Source: Bacillota bacterium
Lineage (GTDB): Bacteria; Bacillota; Clostridia; Acetivibrionales; DTU013
Reading direction: 5' to 3'
Assembly (NCBI GenBank): GCA_023433505.1
Contig: JAEZCO010000048.1
Span: forward strand, 62,001 to 126,000
Length of the DNA: 64,000 nucleotides
Shown here piece by piece: positions 16,180-25,186 of the stretch. The position numbers and the translations under genes are program-made. The stretch's first letter is position 1. The number at the start of each line of letters is the position of its first letter. The notes beneath the pieces are model-generated. The model did no database searches and had not been told where the DNA came from. It saw only the letters and a list, made by a program, of their open reading frames with translations.

Positions 16180-18471
16180 CTAAGCTTCAAGCCTTTCCAG
16201 CAGCGGTGAAAGCCGGCCCTGGTAATAGATGTACAGGTTGTGAAGCGGCCGGGTCATAGCCACGTAGAGCAGCTTGATGTCCAGTTCATCCTCGCTGTAG
16301 GTATCACTTCCCGCATTGGAGATGAAGACGGCGTCGAACTCCAGTCCCTTGGCCAGATAAGAGGGCACAATGGCTATACCGCTTCTGTAGACCTCTTCTT
16401 TGCCGGTAATTATGAAAATATCTTCGATATCCTTTGAGAGCAGTGTATAATAGGCTTTGCATTCGTCCATGGTCTTGCATATCACGGCCATGGACTTAAA
16501 ATTCCGCTCTTTAAGTTTGCTGATCTTCTCCTTGATGTCTGCGGCGGTCTCCTTCGGACTGTTTTTTTCGATGACCCGGACCGGCTCTCCATGACGGATG
16601 ACGGGCTTGGCCTTATCCACCTTCCGACTTTTAATATTCTCCAGCACTTTGTTGGAGGCGTCCATGATCTCGATGGTTGTCCTGTAGCTTTGCTCCAGGG
16701 TGAGGAAATCGTTGCGCCGGTCGCTGAAAACATTCTCCGTGATATCATTCCAGTCTCTTATGCCTCTGTAGGAGTGGATTCCCTGGTTCAGGTCCCCCAG
16801 GATGGTGAAGGAGCTTTCCTTGATGATCCTTTTCAGGACAAATATCTGGAAAGCGCTGAAATCCTGGGCTTCGTCGATAATGATATGCTTGACGGGGATT
16901 TTTTCATCCATTCCGTGTATGCAGAATTTTAAGTAAATAATGGGGGCCAGATCTTCGATTTCAATATAGCCTGATTTTAGAATCCTGGCGGTATATTCCT
17001 GTACGAATGCGGTCAGTTCCGGGTCAATCCTGCCATTGACTGCGTTCTCGAAGTTTGTCCTGCTGTACATGAGGTCACAATAATATTCAAAGGGACTGAG
17101 CTTGGATATCTTGCTGATGTAGTCATTCACAGCCTTTTTCGTATAGGTTTCCAGCTTGCCAAGATGGCTGTCCCTCTCGTCGATAGCTTTGACAATAAGG
17201 GCCTGACGCTCTTCACTGTCGGACATGGTTGTTTTTAAGTGCAGGATTAAATTGTCACAATCCTCATGAAGCTGGTTGGTAATAGCAAATTTTTGCTGCT
17301 TCAGGCGGGTGTTGAGGTTCTTTTTTATTTCATTGATCCTGCGGGCAATGGGCCACATTTTATATTCGTTGACAAACAGCCGGTTTAATTCGGCATACTT
17401 GTAGATTACCTTTGAACCTATTTTAAAGTCCTCTTGAGGAATGAAATTGACTTCTACCGTTTTTATATAGTTTTCCAGGATATCTTTTGACAGCATGGAG
17501 GTTTTGAACTCGGAGCACAGTCTTATAAGCCTGTTGCTTTCGGCTTCTTCCGGCGTGGGTTCGGGATTGGCGAAGGCGACCAGCTTCTCATTGGCGTCTC
17601 TGATTTTAAACCGCTTTCCGATGAGCTCCTGGGCAAAATCTTCGAAAGTGGTCTGTTTTACCTTTTCCACGCCAAGCTCGGGAAGTACGTCGGAAATATA
17701 GTTCAGAAAAAGCCTGTTGGGTGCGATGATCATAAAGTTTTCCGGCACAAAGGTCTTCTCAAAGGTATAGATCAGGTAAGCGATCCGGTGAAGGGCAATG
17801 GTGGTCTTACCGCTGCCCGCCGCGCCCTGGACGATCAACGGCTTCCACATGTCCGCCCGGACAATGGCGTTCTGTTCCACCTGGATGGTAGAGACGATTT
17901 CCTTCAGCCGGTTGTCGGCGCTGGCGCCCAGATAGGTCTGCAGGAACTCATCGTTGGTGGTGATGTCTATATCAAAGATCTCCTGCAGCATCCCATCATT
18001 GATGGAAAACTGTCTTTTCAGCTTCAGTTCGCCGTTTATCCGCCCGTCAGGGCAGGCATAGGAAGCCTCACCGAGCCTGCCTTCATAGTATAGATTGGCA
18101 ACCGGCGCTCTCCAGTCCACAATAATGATCTGCTGGTCTTCATCCCTTACCAGGGACATCTTGCCGATATATAGCTTTTCAGTCCTTGAAGTATCCTCCG
18201 AGAAATCAATTCTGGCAAAGTATGGCTTGCCCCTTGCAGTCAGCAGGTTTTTGAGCTTCACGTCAATACTGCCTTTGAGGGTGGAATTAACGATCATATC
18301 AATATAGTTCTGGCTGCTTTCCGCATTAAAATGCTTTCTGACATTTTCCAGATCATTGTCAACACGGTCTTTCTTTTTGACGGTAGAGATCAGAGCCTTT
18401 TCCACATATTCCAGTGTGTAATTGCACCTTTCAAGTTCCTGGGCATATGCCGGATGATTTTGTGCAGGCAA
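16180..18471 (-). CDS. helD: HelD-type UvrD/Rep superfamily 1 helicase (RNA polymerase recycling factor)
   Basis: A protein of about 763 residues. It has the long N-terminal arm typical of HelD, a Walker A GAAGSGKTT (about 216-224), a DEAQDFSAFQ Walker B, GDLNQGIHSYRG, EQSYRTT and a C-terminal YVAMTRPLHNLYIY motif of UvrD helicases. HelD proteins bind core RNA polymerase and use ATP to free stalled enzyme from DNA. I placed the start at TTG 18471: AGGAGG lies on the minus strand at 18486-18481, 9 bp upstream. An ATG at 18525 would put this ribosome binding site inside the coding region. It is a single gene, divergent from the serine hydrolase. Confidence 0.9.
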   Translation of the reverse strand: MPAQNHPAYAQELERCNYTLEYVEKALISTVKKKDRVDNDLENVRKHFNAESSQNYIDMIVNSTLKGSIDVKLKNLLTARGKPYFARIDFSEDTSRTEKLYIGKMSLVRDEDQQIIIVDWRAPVANLYYEGRLGEASYACPDGRINGELKLKRQFSINDGMLQEIFDIDITTNDEFLQTYLGASADNRLKEIVSTIQVEQNAIVRADMWKPLIVQGAAGSGKTTIALHRIAYLIYTFEKTFVPENFMIIAPNRLFLNYISDVLPELGVEKVKQTTFEDFAQELIGKRFKIRDANEKLVAFANPEPTPEEAESNRLIRLCSEFKTSMLSKDILENYIKTVEVNFIPQEDFKIGSKVIYKYAELNRLFVNEYKMWPIARRINEIKKNLNTRLKQQKFAITNQLHEDCDNLILHLKTTMSDSEERQALIVKAIDERDSHLGKLETYTKKAVNDYISKISKLSPFEYYCDLMYSRTNFENAVNGRIDPELTAFVQEYTARILKSGYIEIEDLAPIIYLKFCIHGMDEKIPVKHIIIDEAQDFSAFQIFVLKRIIKESSFTILGDLNQGIHSYRGIRDWNDITENVFSDRRNDFLTLEQSYRTTIEIMDASNKVLENIKSRKVDKAKPVIRHGEPVRVIEKNSPKETAADIKEKISKLKERNFKSMAVICKTMDECKAYYTLLSKDIEDIFIITGKEEVYRSGIAIVPSYLAKGLEFDAVFISNAGSDTYSEDELDIKLLYVAMTRPLHNLYIYYQGRLSPLLERLEA

Positions 18472-18724
18472 TATCAAACACCTCCTGTTATTTTTGCGGC
18501 AGCAATACTGCAATGAAGATTCCATGAATATGCAAGGTTTTTCTGTGGGTTGCTTCCAAAATCTTCGTTGCAGTAAACAGCATTTTCAAAAGCACGGAAT
18601 TATATTCTACTGCATCGGCGCAAGAAAATAAAGGCCGGATGAAGAGCAATTGTCCCATTGCCATAGTTTTTTCGGATACCGGCTGCCATCCATCTGTTTT
18701 TTTCGCGGAATACCTGGAAATATC

Positions 18725-18753
18725 TTGACACTCCGGTGTTTTGAAGATATAGT
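18725..18753 (+). promoter_or_regulatory. strong sigma-A promoter
   Basis: TTGACA (18725-18730), a 17-bp spacer and TATAGT (18748-18753) form a near-consensus promoter. Predicted start is near 18760. Confidence 0.75.
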
Positions 18754-18759
18754 AGAGTT

Positions 18760-18828
18760 AGAAAATGTGAAAAAGTTAATGGTCAGGAAGTAGGATCAGC
18801 GATCGGTTTTATGTAAACCGATTTTTTT
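18760..18828 (+). ncRNA. candidate 70-nt small RNA or attenuated leader
   Basis: The near-consensus promoter at 18725 is followed within about 45 nt by an intrinsic terminator (next entry), giving a predicted transcript of about 69 nt with no coding content. It may be a free small RNA, or a leader that reads through to the serine hydrolase gene at 18944. No known riboswitch class was recognised in it. Confidence 0.45.
18802..18828 (+). terminator. intrinsic terminator
   Basis: ATCGGTTT (18802-18809) and AAACCGAT (18815-18822) with a TATGT loop are followed by an unbroken T-run to 18828. Confidence 0.85.
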
Positions 18829-18943
18829 ATGTCCGTGGACGGAAAAGTCTCTTTATTTAGCACATCCGTAATGATAAAATCATTAAATAAATTTAAAATA
18901 TTCTATTTTTGATGCAAAGATTATCAAAAGAGGAGGCATTGGT

Positions 18944-20038
18944 ATGAGGTGGGACATTCAGGAAAAAATGCAGAAGATGCTTGTGAATGCCGTTGATGAG
19001 AGCAGGGAACGGGGAATCCAGGTTGCGGCATATTACCGTGGAGAGTTGATTGTCGATGCCTGGGCAGGCATCGCTGATAATAAAACCGGCAGACAGGTTG
19101 ATGGGGCCACCCTGTTTCCTGTTTTTTCAACAACCAAAGGGATCGCGGCAACAATAATTCATCTTCTTGCAGAACGGGGAAAGCTTGACTATGATCAAAA
19201 GATTTGCGATTTTTGGCCGGAATTCGGCGTTAACGGCAAAGAAAATGCCACCATTCGAAATGCGCTGAACCATACAATAGGAATTCCTCAAATGCCCGAG
19301 GACATAGGCTATGCGGAAATAGCAGATTGGGGCAGGATGTGTGCTGAGGTTGCCCGACTCGCTCCACTGTGGATTCCCGGTGAGCATATGGAGTATCATG
19401 CCATAACCTTTAGCTGGATTATCGGAGAGCTTGCACACCGCATAGACGGGCGGCCGTTTTCGCAGATAATGGAAGAAGATATCTGCAAGCCTTTGGGAAT
19501 AAAGGATATGTATGTGGGGATTCCGGACGAAGTTGAATCGCGGGTGGCAATACTGGAGGAACCCGGGTTTGACCTGTCAAATATCAGTGCTGCCGACTTC
19601 CGGAGCATACCGGCCTGGATCTGGCCGCTCCATGAATGGATGAACCGGCCGGATGCGCGGCGGGCATGCATCCCCGCCAGCAATGGCATCATGACGGCAA
19701 AAGCGATTGCGCGGCATTATGCCGCTCTGCTTCCGGGTGGGGTGGATGGAATCGAATTACTTCCTCCATCCCGTGTGAAAATTGCTTCCGAACCGCTAAA
19801 ATTGCCGGATGGAACATTATCCTCAATGAGCATGGGATATTTTACAGGTGCAAAGGATTCCATCATGGGCTCCCGCTCTTCTGTATTCGGGCATGAAGGA
19901 TACGGCGGTTCCGTCGGTTTTGCAGATCCGGAGCACCATTTTGCCGTAGGGCTGGTAAAGAATCTATCTGTAAAAAATGGCATAGGGTTTGCTGTTATTG
20001 ATGAACTAAAAAAATTATTAGGTATTCCGAAGGATTAA
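18944..20038 (+). CDS. serine hydrolase of the beta-lactamase (class C/EstB) family
   Basis: A 364-residue penicillin-binding-protein-fold hydrolase. It has the S62-T-T-K65 nucleophile motif, a Y151-H-A triad in the position of Y-x-N, and a late HEGYGGS motif (H near 317) in the position of K-T-G. The H-x-G form points to an esterase or peptidase rather than a beta-lactamase. No signal peptide is visible, so it is probably cytoplasmic. GAGGAGG precedes ATG 18944. The upstream gap contains the promoter and terminator described separately, which may control this gene by attenuation. Confidence 0.85.
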   Translation: MRWDIQEKMQKMLVNAVDESRERGIQVAAYYRGELIVDAWAGIADNKTGRQVDGATLFPVFSTTKGIAATIIHLLAERGKLDYDQKICDFWPEFGVNGKENATIRNALNHTIGIPQMPEDIGYAEIADWGRMCAEVARLAPLWIPGEHMEYHAITFSWIIGELAHRIDGRPFSQIMEEDICKPLGIKDMYVGIPDEVESRVAILEEPGFDLSNISAADFRSIPAWIWPLHEWMNRPDARRACIPASNGIMTAKAIARHYAALLPGGVDGIELLPPSRVKIASEPLKLPDGTLSSMSMGYFTGAKDSIMGSRSSVFGHEGYGGSVGFADPEHHFAVGLVKNLSVKNGIGFAVIDELKKLLGIPKD

Positions 20039-20057
20039 AGTAAAAAAATTTTTAGTA

Positions 20058-20086
20058 TTGAAATCTGAGTAGTATTCGATTATAAT
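20058..20086 (+). promoter_or_regulatory. promoter of the ROK regulator gene
   Basis: TTGAAA (20058-20063), 17 bp, TATAAT (20081-20086). The candidate operator at 20090-20110 begins 3 bp after the -10, so the regulator would block its own promoter. Confidence 0.7.
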
Positions 20087-20089
20087 TAA

Positions 20090-20110
20090 ACTTAGTTAAC
20101 TTACTTAAGC
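20090..20110. promoter_or_regulatory. candidate ROK operator 1
   Basis: ACTTAG-N9-TTAAGC. The same arms at the same spacing recur at 21375-21395 in front of the dehydrogenase genes. It overlaps the expected transcription start. Confidence 0.55.
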
Positions 20111-20125
20111 TTTAAAAAGGAAAGT

Positions 20126-21343
20126 ATGAGAATAGACAAATCGGTTATCAATACATTTAATAAACAGAATGTCATCAATATCATCCGGAGCAGCAGCCCC
20201 ATATTTAAGGCGGAGATATCGCGGATAACAGGCTTGAGCATTCCCACCATCATGAAAATAACCGACGACTTCATCCAGAAAGGTCTGATCCGGGAAACGG
20301 GCAAGGGCGAGTCCAGCGGAGGAAAGCCGCCGCAGCTGCTTGAATTTGTCCATGATTCCAGCTATATTATCGGCGTTGATATCGGGACGACAAATATCAT
20401 TGCCATCCTGATGGACCTTTCTGCCGCAATCCAGTATAAGCATGTGATGCCAACCGGCAGTAAGGATTCGTCTGACGAGGTGATCCAAAGGATTATCTTT
20501 TCCATTGACAATGTCATTGCCCATTCGAAAATCGACACCGGAAAAATCCTCGGGATAGGAATCGGCATGCCCGGACTGCTGGACTGTGAGGCGGGGAGGG
20601 TTGTATTTTCTCCCGACTTTCAATGGGAGAATGTGGATATTCTCAACCCTTTAAAAGAGAAATACAAAATGACCCTAAAGATGGATAACGTCACACGTGC
20701 CATGGCCATGGGAGAGAAGTGGTTCGGCCTGGCAAAGGGGATTGACAATTTTATGTGCATCAACCTGGGCTATGGTATCGGCTCGGCAGCGGTAATCGAC
20801 GGCGAGCTGTACAACGGCAGTTCCGGCAGCTCCGGCGAGTTTGGACACATAACCCTTGAAAAAAACGGACCCTTGTGCGATTGCGGAAATTACGGGTGTC
20901 TTGAGGCCCTTGCATCTGCCAATGCCATCGCGAAAAAAGCAAAGATTTTTGTGGCACGGGGAGAAGAATCACTGATTCTCAAGCTGGCAGGAGGAGATCC
21001 GGAGGCCATTGAAGCCAAGACGGTTTTTGATGCGGCGAAGCAGGGGGATGCCCTGGCCCTGGAGATTGTCCACGAGGCTGTGGAATATATGGGGATAGCC
21101 ATTGCAAGCATAATCAATTTCATGGACCCGGAGCTTATTATTCTGGAGGGCGGGGTGTCAAATGCCGGGGATATGCTGATGGAAGGGCTGCACAAGGTCA
21201 TTGGACGCCGCCGGATGAAATATGCGGGAAGGAATACCAATATCGTCCTAACCACATTGGGAGCCAATGCCGCTGCAATCGGCGCCGCCTCCTTTATATT
21301 GAAAAGACTGATCGAAGCCGGTGGAGACGCCGGAGCCATGTAG
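20126..21343 (+). CDS. ROK family transcriptional repressor (XylR/NagC type)
   Basis: A 405-residue protein with an N-terminal winged HTH (about 10-75) and a ROK sugar-kinase-like domain. This shows a phosphate-binding VDIGTTN (84-90), GIGIGMPG, and the zinc site H241 with C251-D-C253-x4-C258 followed by LEAL. The HTH marks it as a regulator rather than a kinase. It probably senses a sugar or sugar phosphate and controls itself and the downstream dehydrogenase pair, since similar inverted repeats sit in front of both. ATG 20126 follows AAAGGAAAGT. Confidence 0.9.
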   Translation: MRIDKSVINTFNKQNVINIIRSSSPIFKAEISRITGLSIPTIMKITDDFIQKGLIRETGKGESSGGKPPQLLEFVHDSSYIIGVDIGTTNIIAILMDLSAAIQYKHVMPTGSKDSSDEVIQRIIFSIDNVIAHSKIDTGKILGIGIGMPGLLDCEAGRVVFSPDFQWENVDILNPLKEKYKMTLKMDNVTRAMAMGEKWFGLAKGIDNFMCINLGYGIGSAAVIDGELYNGSSGSSGEFGHITLEKNGPLCDCGNYGCLEALASANAIAKKAKIFVARGEESLILKLAGGDPEAIEAKTVFDAAKQGDALALEIVHEAVEYMGIAIASIINFMDPELIILEGGVSNAGDMLMEGLHKVIGRRRMKYAGRNTNIVLTTLGANAAAIGAASFILKRLIEAGGDAGAM

Positions 21344-21374
21344 TAGTGAAGTGAAAATAATTATTTTAACAATA

Positions 21375-21395
21375 ACTTAACTATATTAATTAAGT
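21375..21395. promoter_or_regulatory. candidate ROK operator 2
   Basis: ACTTAA-N9-TTAAGT, matching operator 1 in arm sequence and spacing, 25 bp before the Zn-dehydrogenase start and between it and the regulator. Confidence 0.6.
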
Positions 21396-21420
21396 ATATT
21401 TATACGAGGAGGAAACAGAC

Positions 21421-22458
21421 ATGTTACAAGCAGTAATGACTTCGCCGGGTGAAATTGAATTCAGAGAGGTACCCGTGCCGGAAATAGGCGAGGAGGAAGT
21501 TTTAGTCAAAATCATGAGTATTGGCGTATGCGGTTCGGATATCCACGTGTATCATGGGAAGCATCCTTATACCTCTTACCCGGTAGTGCAGGGGCATGAA
21601 GTATCAGGGGAAATATTTAAAGCGGGGAAGCGTGTCACACAATTCAAGCCGGGGGATAAAGTAACCATCCAGCCCCAGGTGACCTGCGGCAAATGCTATT
21701 CATGTACCCATGGCAGCTACCATATTTGCGATGATTTGAAGGTTATGGGCTTTCAGACAACGGGGACTGCCTCCGAGTTTTTTGCCGTAGAAGCGGCAAA
21801 AGTCATCAAAATTCCTGATAGGCTGGATTTTGACGAAGGCGCAATGATAGAGCCGGTAGCAGTGGCCGTCCATGCGCTGGGCAGAGGCGGAGATGTAAAG
21901 GGCAGGAAGGTATTGGTGCTGGGTGCAGGGCCTATAGGGAATCTGGTGGCGCAGGCCGCCAAAGGGCTGGGTGCCGAAGCGGTCATGATATCCGATGTCA
22001 GCGGTTACCGTCTGGCATTGGCTAAGGACTGCGGAATCGATTTTACGGTGGATGCAAAACAGCAGGACCTGGGAAAGGCCCTGATTGAAAATTTTGGCCC
22101 GGATAAAGCCGATCTGATCCTTGAATGTGTCGGCATCAATGCTACCACAAGCCAGGCGGTGGAGTATGCCCGCAAAGGCACCGATATTGTCATCGTAGGA
22201 GTTTTTGGGGAAAAGGCGTCGGTCGATATGGGACTTGTCCAGGACAGGGAGCTGAGGCTTATCGGCACCCTGATGTACCAGGAAAAGGATTATTATAAAG
22301 CCATTGAACTGATCGAAGGGCGGAAGATCAATTTGAAGCCCTTGATATCCAACCATTTTCCCTTCAAGGAATATTTAAATGCCTATCAATTCATCGAAAA
22401 GCAGAAGGACCAGGTAATGAAGGTCATAATTGACATACAGGAGGCCAACAGGGCATGA
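21421..22458 (+). CDS. zinc-dependent medium-chain dehydrogenase (sorbitol/threonine dehydrogenase-like)
   Basis: A 345-residue MDR-family dehydrogenase that oxidises a polyol or sugar alcohol with NAD(P). Catalytic zinc ligands are C37 and H59-E60 (GHE motif), the structural zinc site is C89, C92, C95 and C103, and the Rossmann fold is VLGAGPIGNLVAQAAKGLG. GAGGAGGAAACAG precedes ATG 21421. The last bases overlap the next gene by 4 bp (ATGA), so the two dehydrogenases are translationally coupled. Substrate is open; sorbitol, L-threonine or another polyol fits the family. Confidence 0.9.
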   Translation: MLQAVMTSPGEIEFREVPVPEIGEEEVLVKIMSIGVCGSDIHVYHGKHPYTSYPVVQGHEVSGEIFKAGKRVTQFKPGDKVTIQPQVTCGKCYSCTHGSYHICDDLKVMGFQTTGTASEFFAVEAAKVIKIPDRLDFDEGAMIEPVAVAVHALGRGGDVKGRKVLVLGAGPIGNLVAQAAKGLGAEAVMISDVSGYRLALAKDCGIDFTVDAKQQDLGKALIENFGPDKADLILECVGINATTSQAVEYARKGTDIVIVGVFGEKASVDMGLVQDRELRLIGTLMYQEKDYYKAIELIEGRKINLKPLISNHFPFKEYLNAYQFIEKQKDQVMKVIIDIQEANRA

Positions 22459-23621
22459 AAGCTTTCAGCTACTGCCAACCGACGGAAATCATCTTCGGAA
22501 GAGGAAGAGTCATGGAAATCGGGCAAGCTGCCGCCAAGTTCGGAAAGAACTGTCTGCTGGTGACAGTGCCTGAGTTTGAGGCGGTTGCCCCCCTGTATAA
22601 AAGGGTAAAGGAATCTTTAAAAGAGGCTGGATTGAATGTAGCTCATTTTGACGGAGTCATTCCCAACCCTACGACGGATGTGGTAACAGCAGGGGCCAAT
22701 ATGGCAAAAGCCGCTAAGGCTGATGTAATCATCGGTCTGGGAGGAGGCTCCAGTATGGACACCGCGAAGGCAATTGCCGTGGAAGCCTCCCATGATGGAA
22801 CTGCTTGGGATTACCTGTTCTTCAAGAAAGAGCCTACAAAGAAGACGCTGCCTATCATCGCAGTGACAACCACTTCCGGTACGGGATCACAGACAACCCC
22901 CTGCGCGGTAATGACAAAAACCGATGAGCAGGATAAATCCGCCATATGGCATCCCAATATTTTTGCAAAGGTTGCCATTGTCGACCCTGAGCTGATGCTG
23001 ACACTGCCTCCTGCCATAACGGCTATGACAGGCTTCGACGCGTTTTGCCACAACTTTGAAGCATACATAGCCAACGGGACAAATCCCTATGTGGAGGTTC
23101 TGGCATTGGAAGGCATCAAGCTGCTTGCCAGATATCTTCCGGAGGCGGTAAAGGACGGAAGATATCTGGAAGCCAGAGATGCCCTGGCCTGGGCGGATAC
23201 CCTGGGAGGATTGAGTATCGCATCCGCAGGGGTCACGCTTCCCCACGGCCTGGGAATGCAGATAAGCGGGCACTGTCCCCAGGTTGCCCATGGCCAGTCA
23301 CTGGCGGTGACCTACCCTGAATTCACCCGGTATACCTATAAATTTGCCGAAGAAAAATTTGCTGCCGTGGGGCGGATTTTCAATCCTGCGCTGAAAGATG
23401 CTTCCGATGCGGACGCTGCCTTGAAATGCTGTGAAGAGATCGACGGACTTCTCAAGGAGATCGGCCTATGGATCAGCTTTGAGAGCCTGGGCGTAACCAG
23501 GGAGGACATCCGGAAAATAGCCCATGACGGACAGGTGCTGCCGGATTACAAAAATAATCCGAGACTGGCAACCATTGAAGAAATGAATGAGCTGCTGGAG
23601 AAATGCTATATAAGAGCGTAA
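22455..23621 (+). CDS. iron-containing alcohol dehydrogenase
   Basis: A 388-residue group III dehydrogenase. It shows the NAD-binding GGGSSMDTAK (about 96-105), TTTSGTGSQTTP, and metal ligands in GFDAFCHNFEAY, LPHGLGMQISGH and VAHGQS. It interconverts an aldehyde and an alcohol and could work with the upstream Zn-dehydrogenase on the two ends of one substrate. ATG overlaps the stop of the previous gene. No terminator is evident; the following 300-bp gap holds a dispersed repeat. Confidence 0.92.
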   Translation: MKAFSYCQPTEIIFGRGRVMEIGQAAAKFGKNCLLVTVPEFEAVAPLYKRVKESLKEAGLNVAHFDGVIPNPTTDVVTAGANMAKAAKADVIIGLGGGSSMDTAKAIAVEASHDGTAWDYLFFKKEPTKKTLPIIAVTTTSGTGSQTTPCAVMTKTDEQDKSAIWHPNIFAKVAIVDPELMLTLPPAITAMTGFDAFCHNFEAYIANGTNPYVEVLALEGIKLLARYLPEAVKDGRYLEARDALAWADTLGGLSIASAGVTLPHGLGMQISGHCPQVAHGQSLAVTYPEFTRYTYKFAEEKFAAVGRIFNPALKDASDADAALKCCEEIDGLLKEIGLWISFESLGVTREDIRKIAHDGQVLPDYKNNPRLATIEEMNELLEKCYIRA

Positions 23622-23699
23622 ATTAATTATCCAGGTAAGTATTATTGAAAAAAAGCGAGATTTTCCGCAGCGCCTCTCAATGCCCATGCAGCATACCTG

Positions 23700-23754
23700 A
23701 GTATGAAAAAATGTAGCGGCGATCATTGATCGCCATTCCGATCACTTTTTCATA
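23700..23754. repeat. composite palindromic dispersed repeat, copy 2 (half element)
   Basis: Only the GGCGATCATTGATCGCC palindrome is present, preceded by TGTAGC. It lies inside GTATGAAAAA ... TTTTTCATAC, an outer inverted repeat, so the element looks like a unit with its own ends. The rest of the 23622-23922 gap shows nothing else. Confidence 0.75.
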
Positions 23755-23922
23755 CTAATGACATTTGAGCAATATTTCCCTTTGGACATGCAGGCGGAAT
23801 CAAAGATTTTCGGAAGATATGAGAATGAGTGGCTAGATCGAAATTATTTCTGACAAAATGCATGAATAGCCATTCCGAAGGAATAAAGTTTAGAAGCAGG
23901 GGTGGCGTGCTCCATAGAATAA

Positions 23923-24945
23923 TTACTCAAATGCCACAGGGGCATTCTTGTCGGTGGAGGTCCTCACCACCAGGCTTGTTTTCAGTATGACCTGCTTATT
24001 CTTCAGCGAGGGCTTTTCAAGCCTGGAAAGAATCATTTTGACCGCCTCGCTGCCCATTTGTCCGTAAGGAAGGGAAATGGTGGAGAGGGAGGGCTCATAC
24101 ATGGCTGAAAGCGGGATATTGTCAAAGCCTATTACGGCAATGTCTTCGGGAATCCTGATCTTTCTTTGCAGAAAATATTTGATGCACCCGATGGCCAGAA
24201 TATCATTTTCCGCAACAATTGCACCGGGCATGGACAGGAGCATTGCCAGCTTCCTTGCCGAATGGTAGCCGGATTGAAGGCTATAGCTGTCATTATGGAC
24301 AAGCTCTACCTGTATTTCGTGCCCTGCATCCTTGATTGCGCGGGTAAAGCCATTGAGCTTTTCTTTCGAGATTTTATCCTTTTCCGGACCACCGATATAC
24401 GCAATCCTTTGATAGCCCTTTTCCACCAGGTGCCGGGTGGCGTCATAGATGCCTTCAAATACGTCGGCGGCCACAGAATTGAATCTTGTATTGCTTATAT
24501 CCCAGCCCAACAGCACAATAGGTGTGCTTTCCTCCATTGCTTCCAGCAATTGTCCGAGAGTTTCATCCTCATCAAGAAAGCACAGGATCAGCCCGTCTGC
24601 ACGATAGATGGAAGATTCGGTCAAATAAGCCCGTAGGGTATCCGGATTATCTTCGGTTGTATACAAGATGGAGGTATACCCTTTTTGGAGCGCAGACACC
24701 CGGATGGCATTATAGACCTCGGCATAGAAGGGATTTGATATATCGGGCACAACTACTGCCAGAGTATTTGTTTTTCCCGTACGCATGCTTCTTGCCAGAG
24801 GGCTTGGCTTATATTGCAGCGTGTTTATAGCGGCTTCAACGCGTTTTCGCGTATCGTCCTTCAGGCTGTCCGGGTTATTCAGATATTTTGACACCGTTCC
24901 GGTAGAAACCGCGGCAAGCTTTGCCACATCCTTTATTACTGCCAT
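23923..24945 (-). CDS. LacI family transcriptional regulator
   Basis: A 340-residue LacI/GalR repressor. It has an N-terminal HTH (IKDVAKLAAVSTGTVSKYLN, 4-23), a hinge helix with LARSMRTG, and a periplasmic-binding-like sensor (about 60-330). It is divergent from the aldolase-isomerase-kinase operon; two TGAATCGATT-type operators lie in the intergenic region. The effector is presumably a sugar or sugar phosphate of that pathway. Confidence 0.92.
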   Translation of the reverse strand: MAVIKDVAKLAAVSTGTVSKYLNNPDSLKDDTRKRVEAAINTLQYKPSPLARSMRTGKTNTLAVVVPDISNPFYAEVYNAIRVSALQKGYTSILYTTEDNPDTLRAYLTESSIYRADGLILCFLDEDETLGQLLEAMEESTPIVLLGWDISNTRFNSVAADVFEGIYDATRHLVEKGYQRIAYIGGPEKDKISKEKLNGFTRAIKDAGHEIQVELVHNDSYSLQSGYHSARKLAMLLSMPGAIVAENDILAIGCIKYFLQRKIRIPEDIAVIGFDNIPLSAMYEPSLSTISLPYGQMGSEAVKMILSRLEKPSLKNKQVILKTSLVVRTSTDKNAPVAFE

Positions 24946-25072
24946 TTTTCCCTCCGCTTGATTACTCTGCTTCGACTATTATATGATAAGCTGCATTTTT
25001 AGTAAATCAATATTTTCAGTAATTGTGCTATTCAGCAGCTAACAGCCGGAAATAAATAAAGAAGTAATAAAA

Positions 25073-25084
25073 TGAATCGATTTA
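25073..25084. promoter_or_regulatory. LacI-type operator O1
   Basis: TGAATCGATTTA, an 11/12 match to the downstream perfect palindrome, with the central CG typical for LacI-family sites. It sits just upstream of the -35 of the operon promoter. Confidence 0.7.
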
Positions 25085-25088
25085 TTTA

Positions 25089-25118
25089 TTGCATATTTTA
25101 TAAACATGCTGATATAAT
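25089..25118 (+). promoter_or_regulatory. promoter of the aldolase operon
   Basis: TTGCAT (25089-25094), 18 bp, TATAAT (25113-25118). It is bracketed by two LacI-type operators. Confidence 0.7.
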
Positions 25119-25152
25119 GAAAATAAGACGTAATATATTTTTTAATAAAAAA

Positions 25153-25164
25153 TGAATCGATTCA
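25153..25164. promoter_or_regulatory. LacI-type operator O2
   Basis: TGAATCGATTCA is a perfect 12-bp palindrome with a central CG, downstream of the promoter. Its centre is 80 bp from O1, suitable for repression by looping. Confidence 0.75.
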
Positions 25165-25186
25165 CATTGCGAGGAGGGAATTACCA

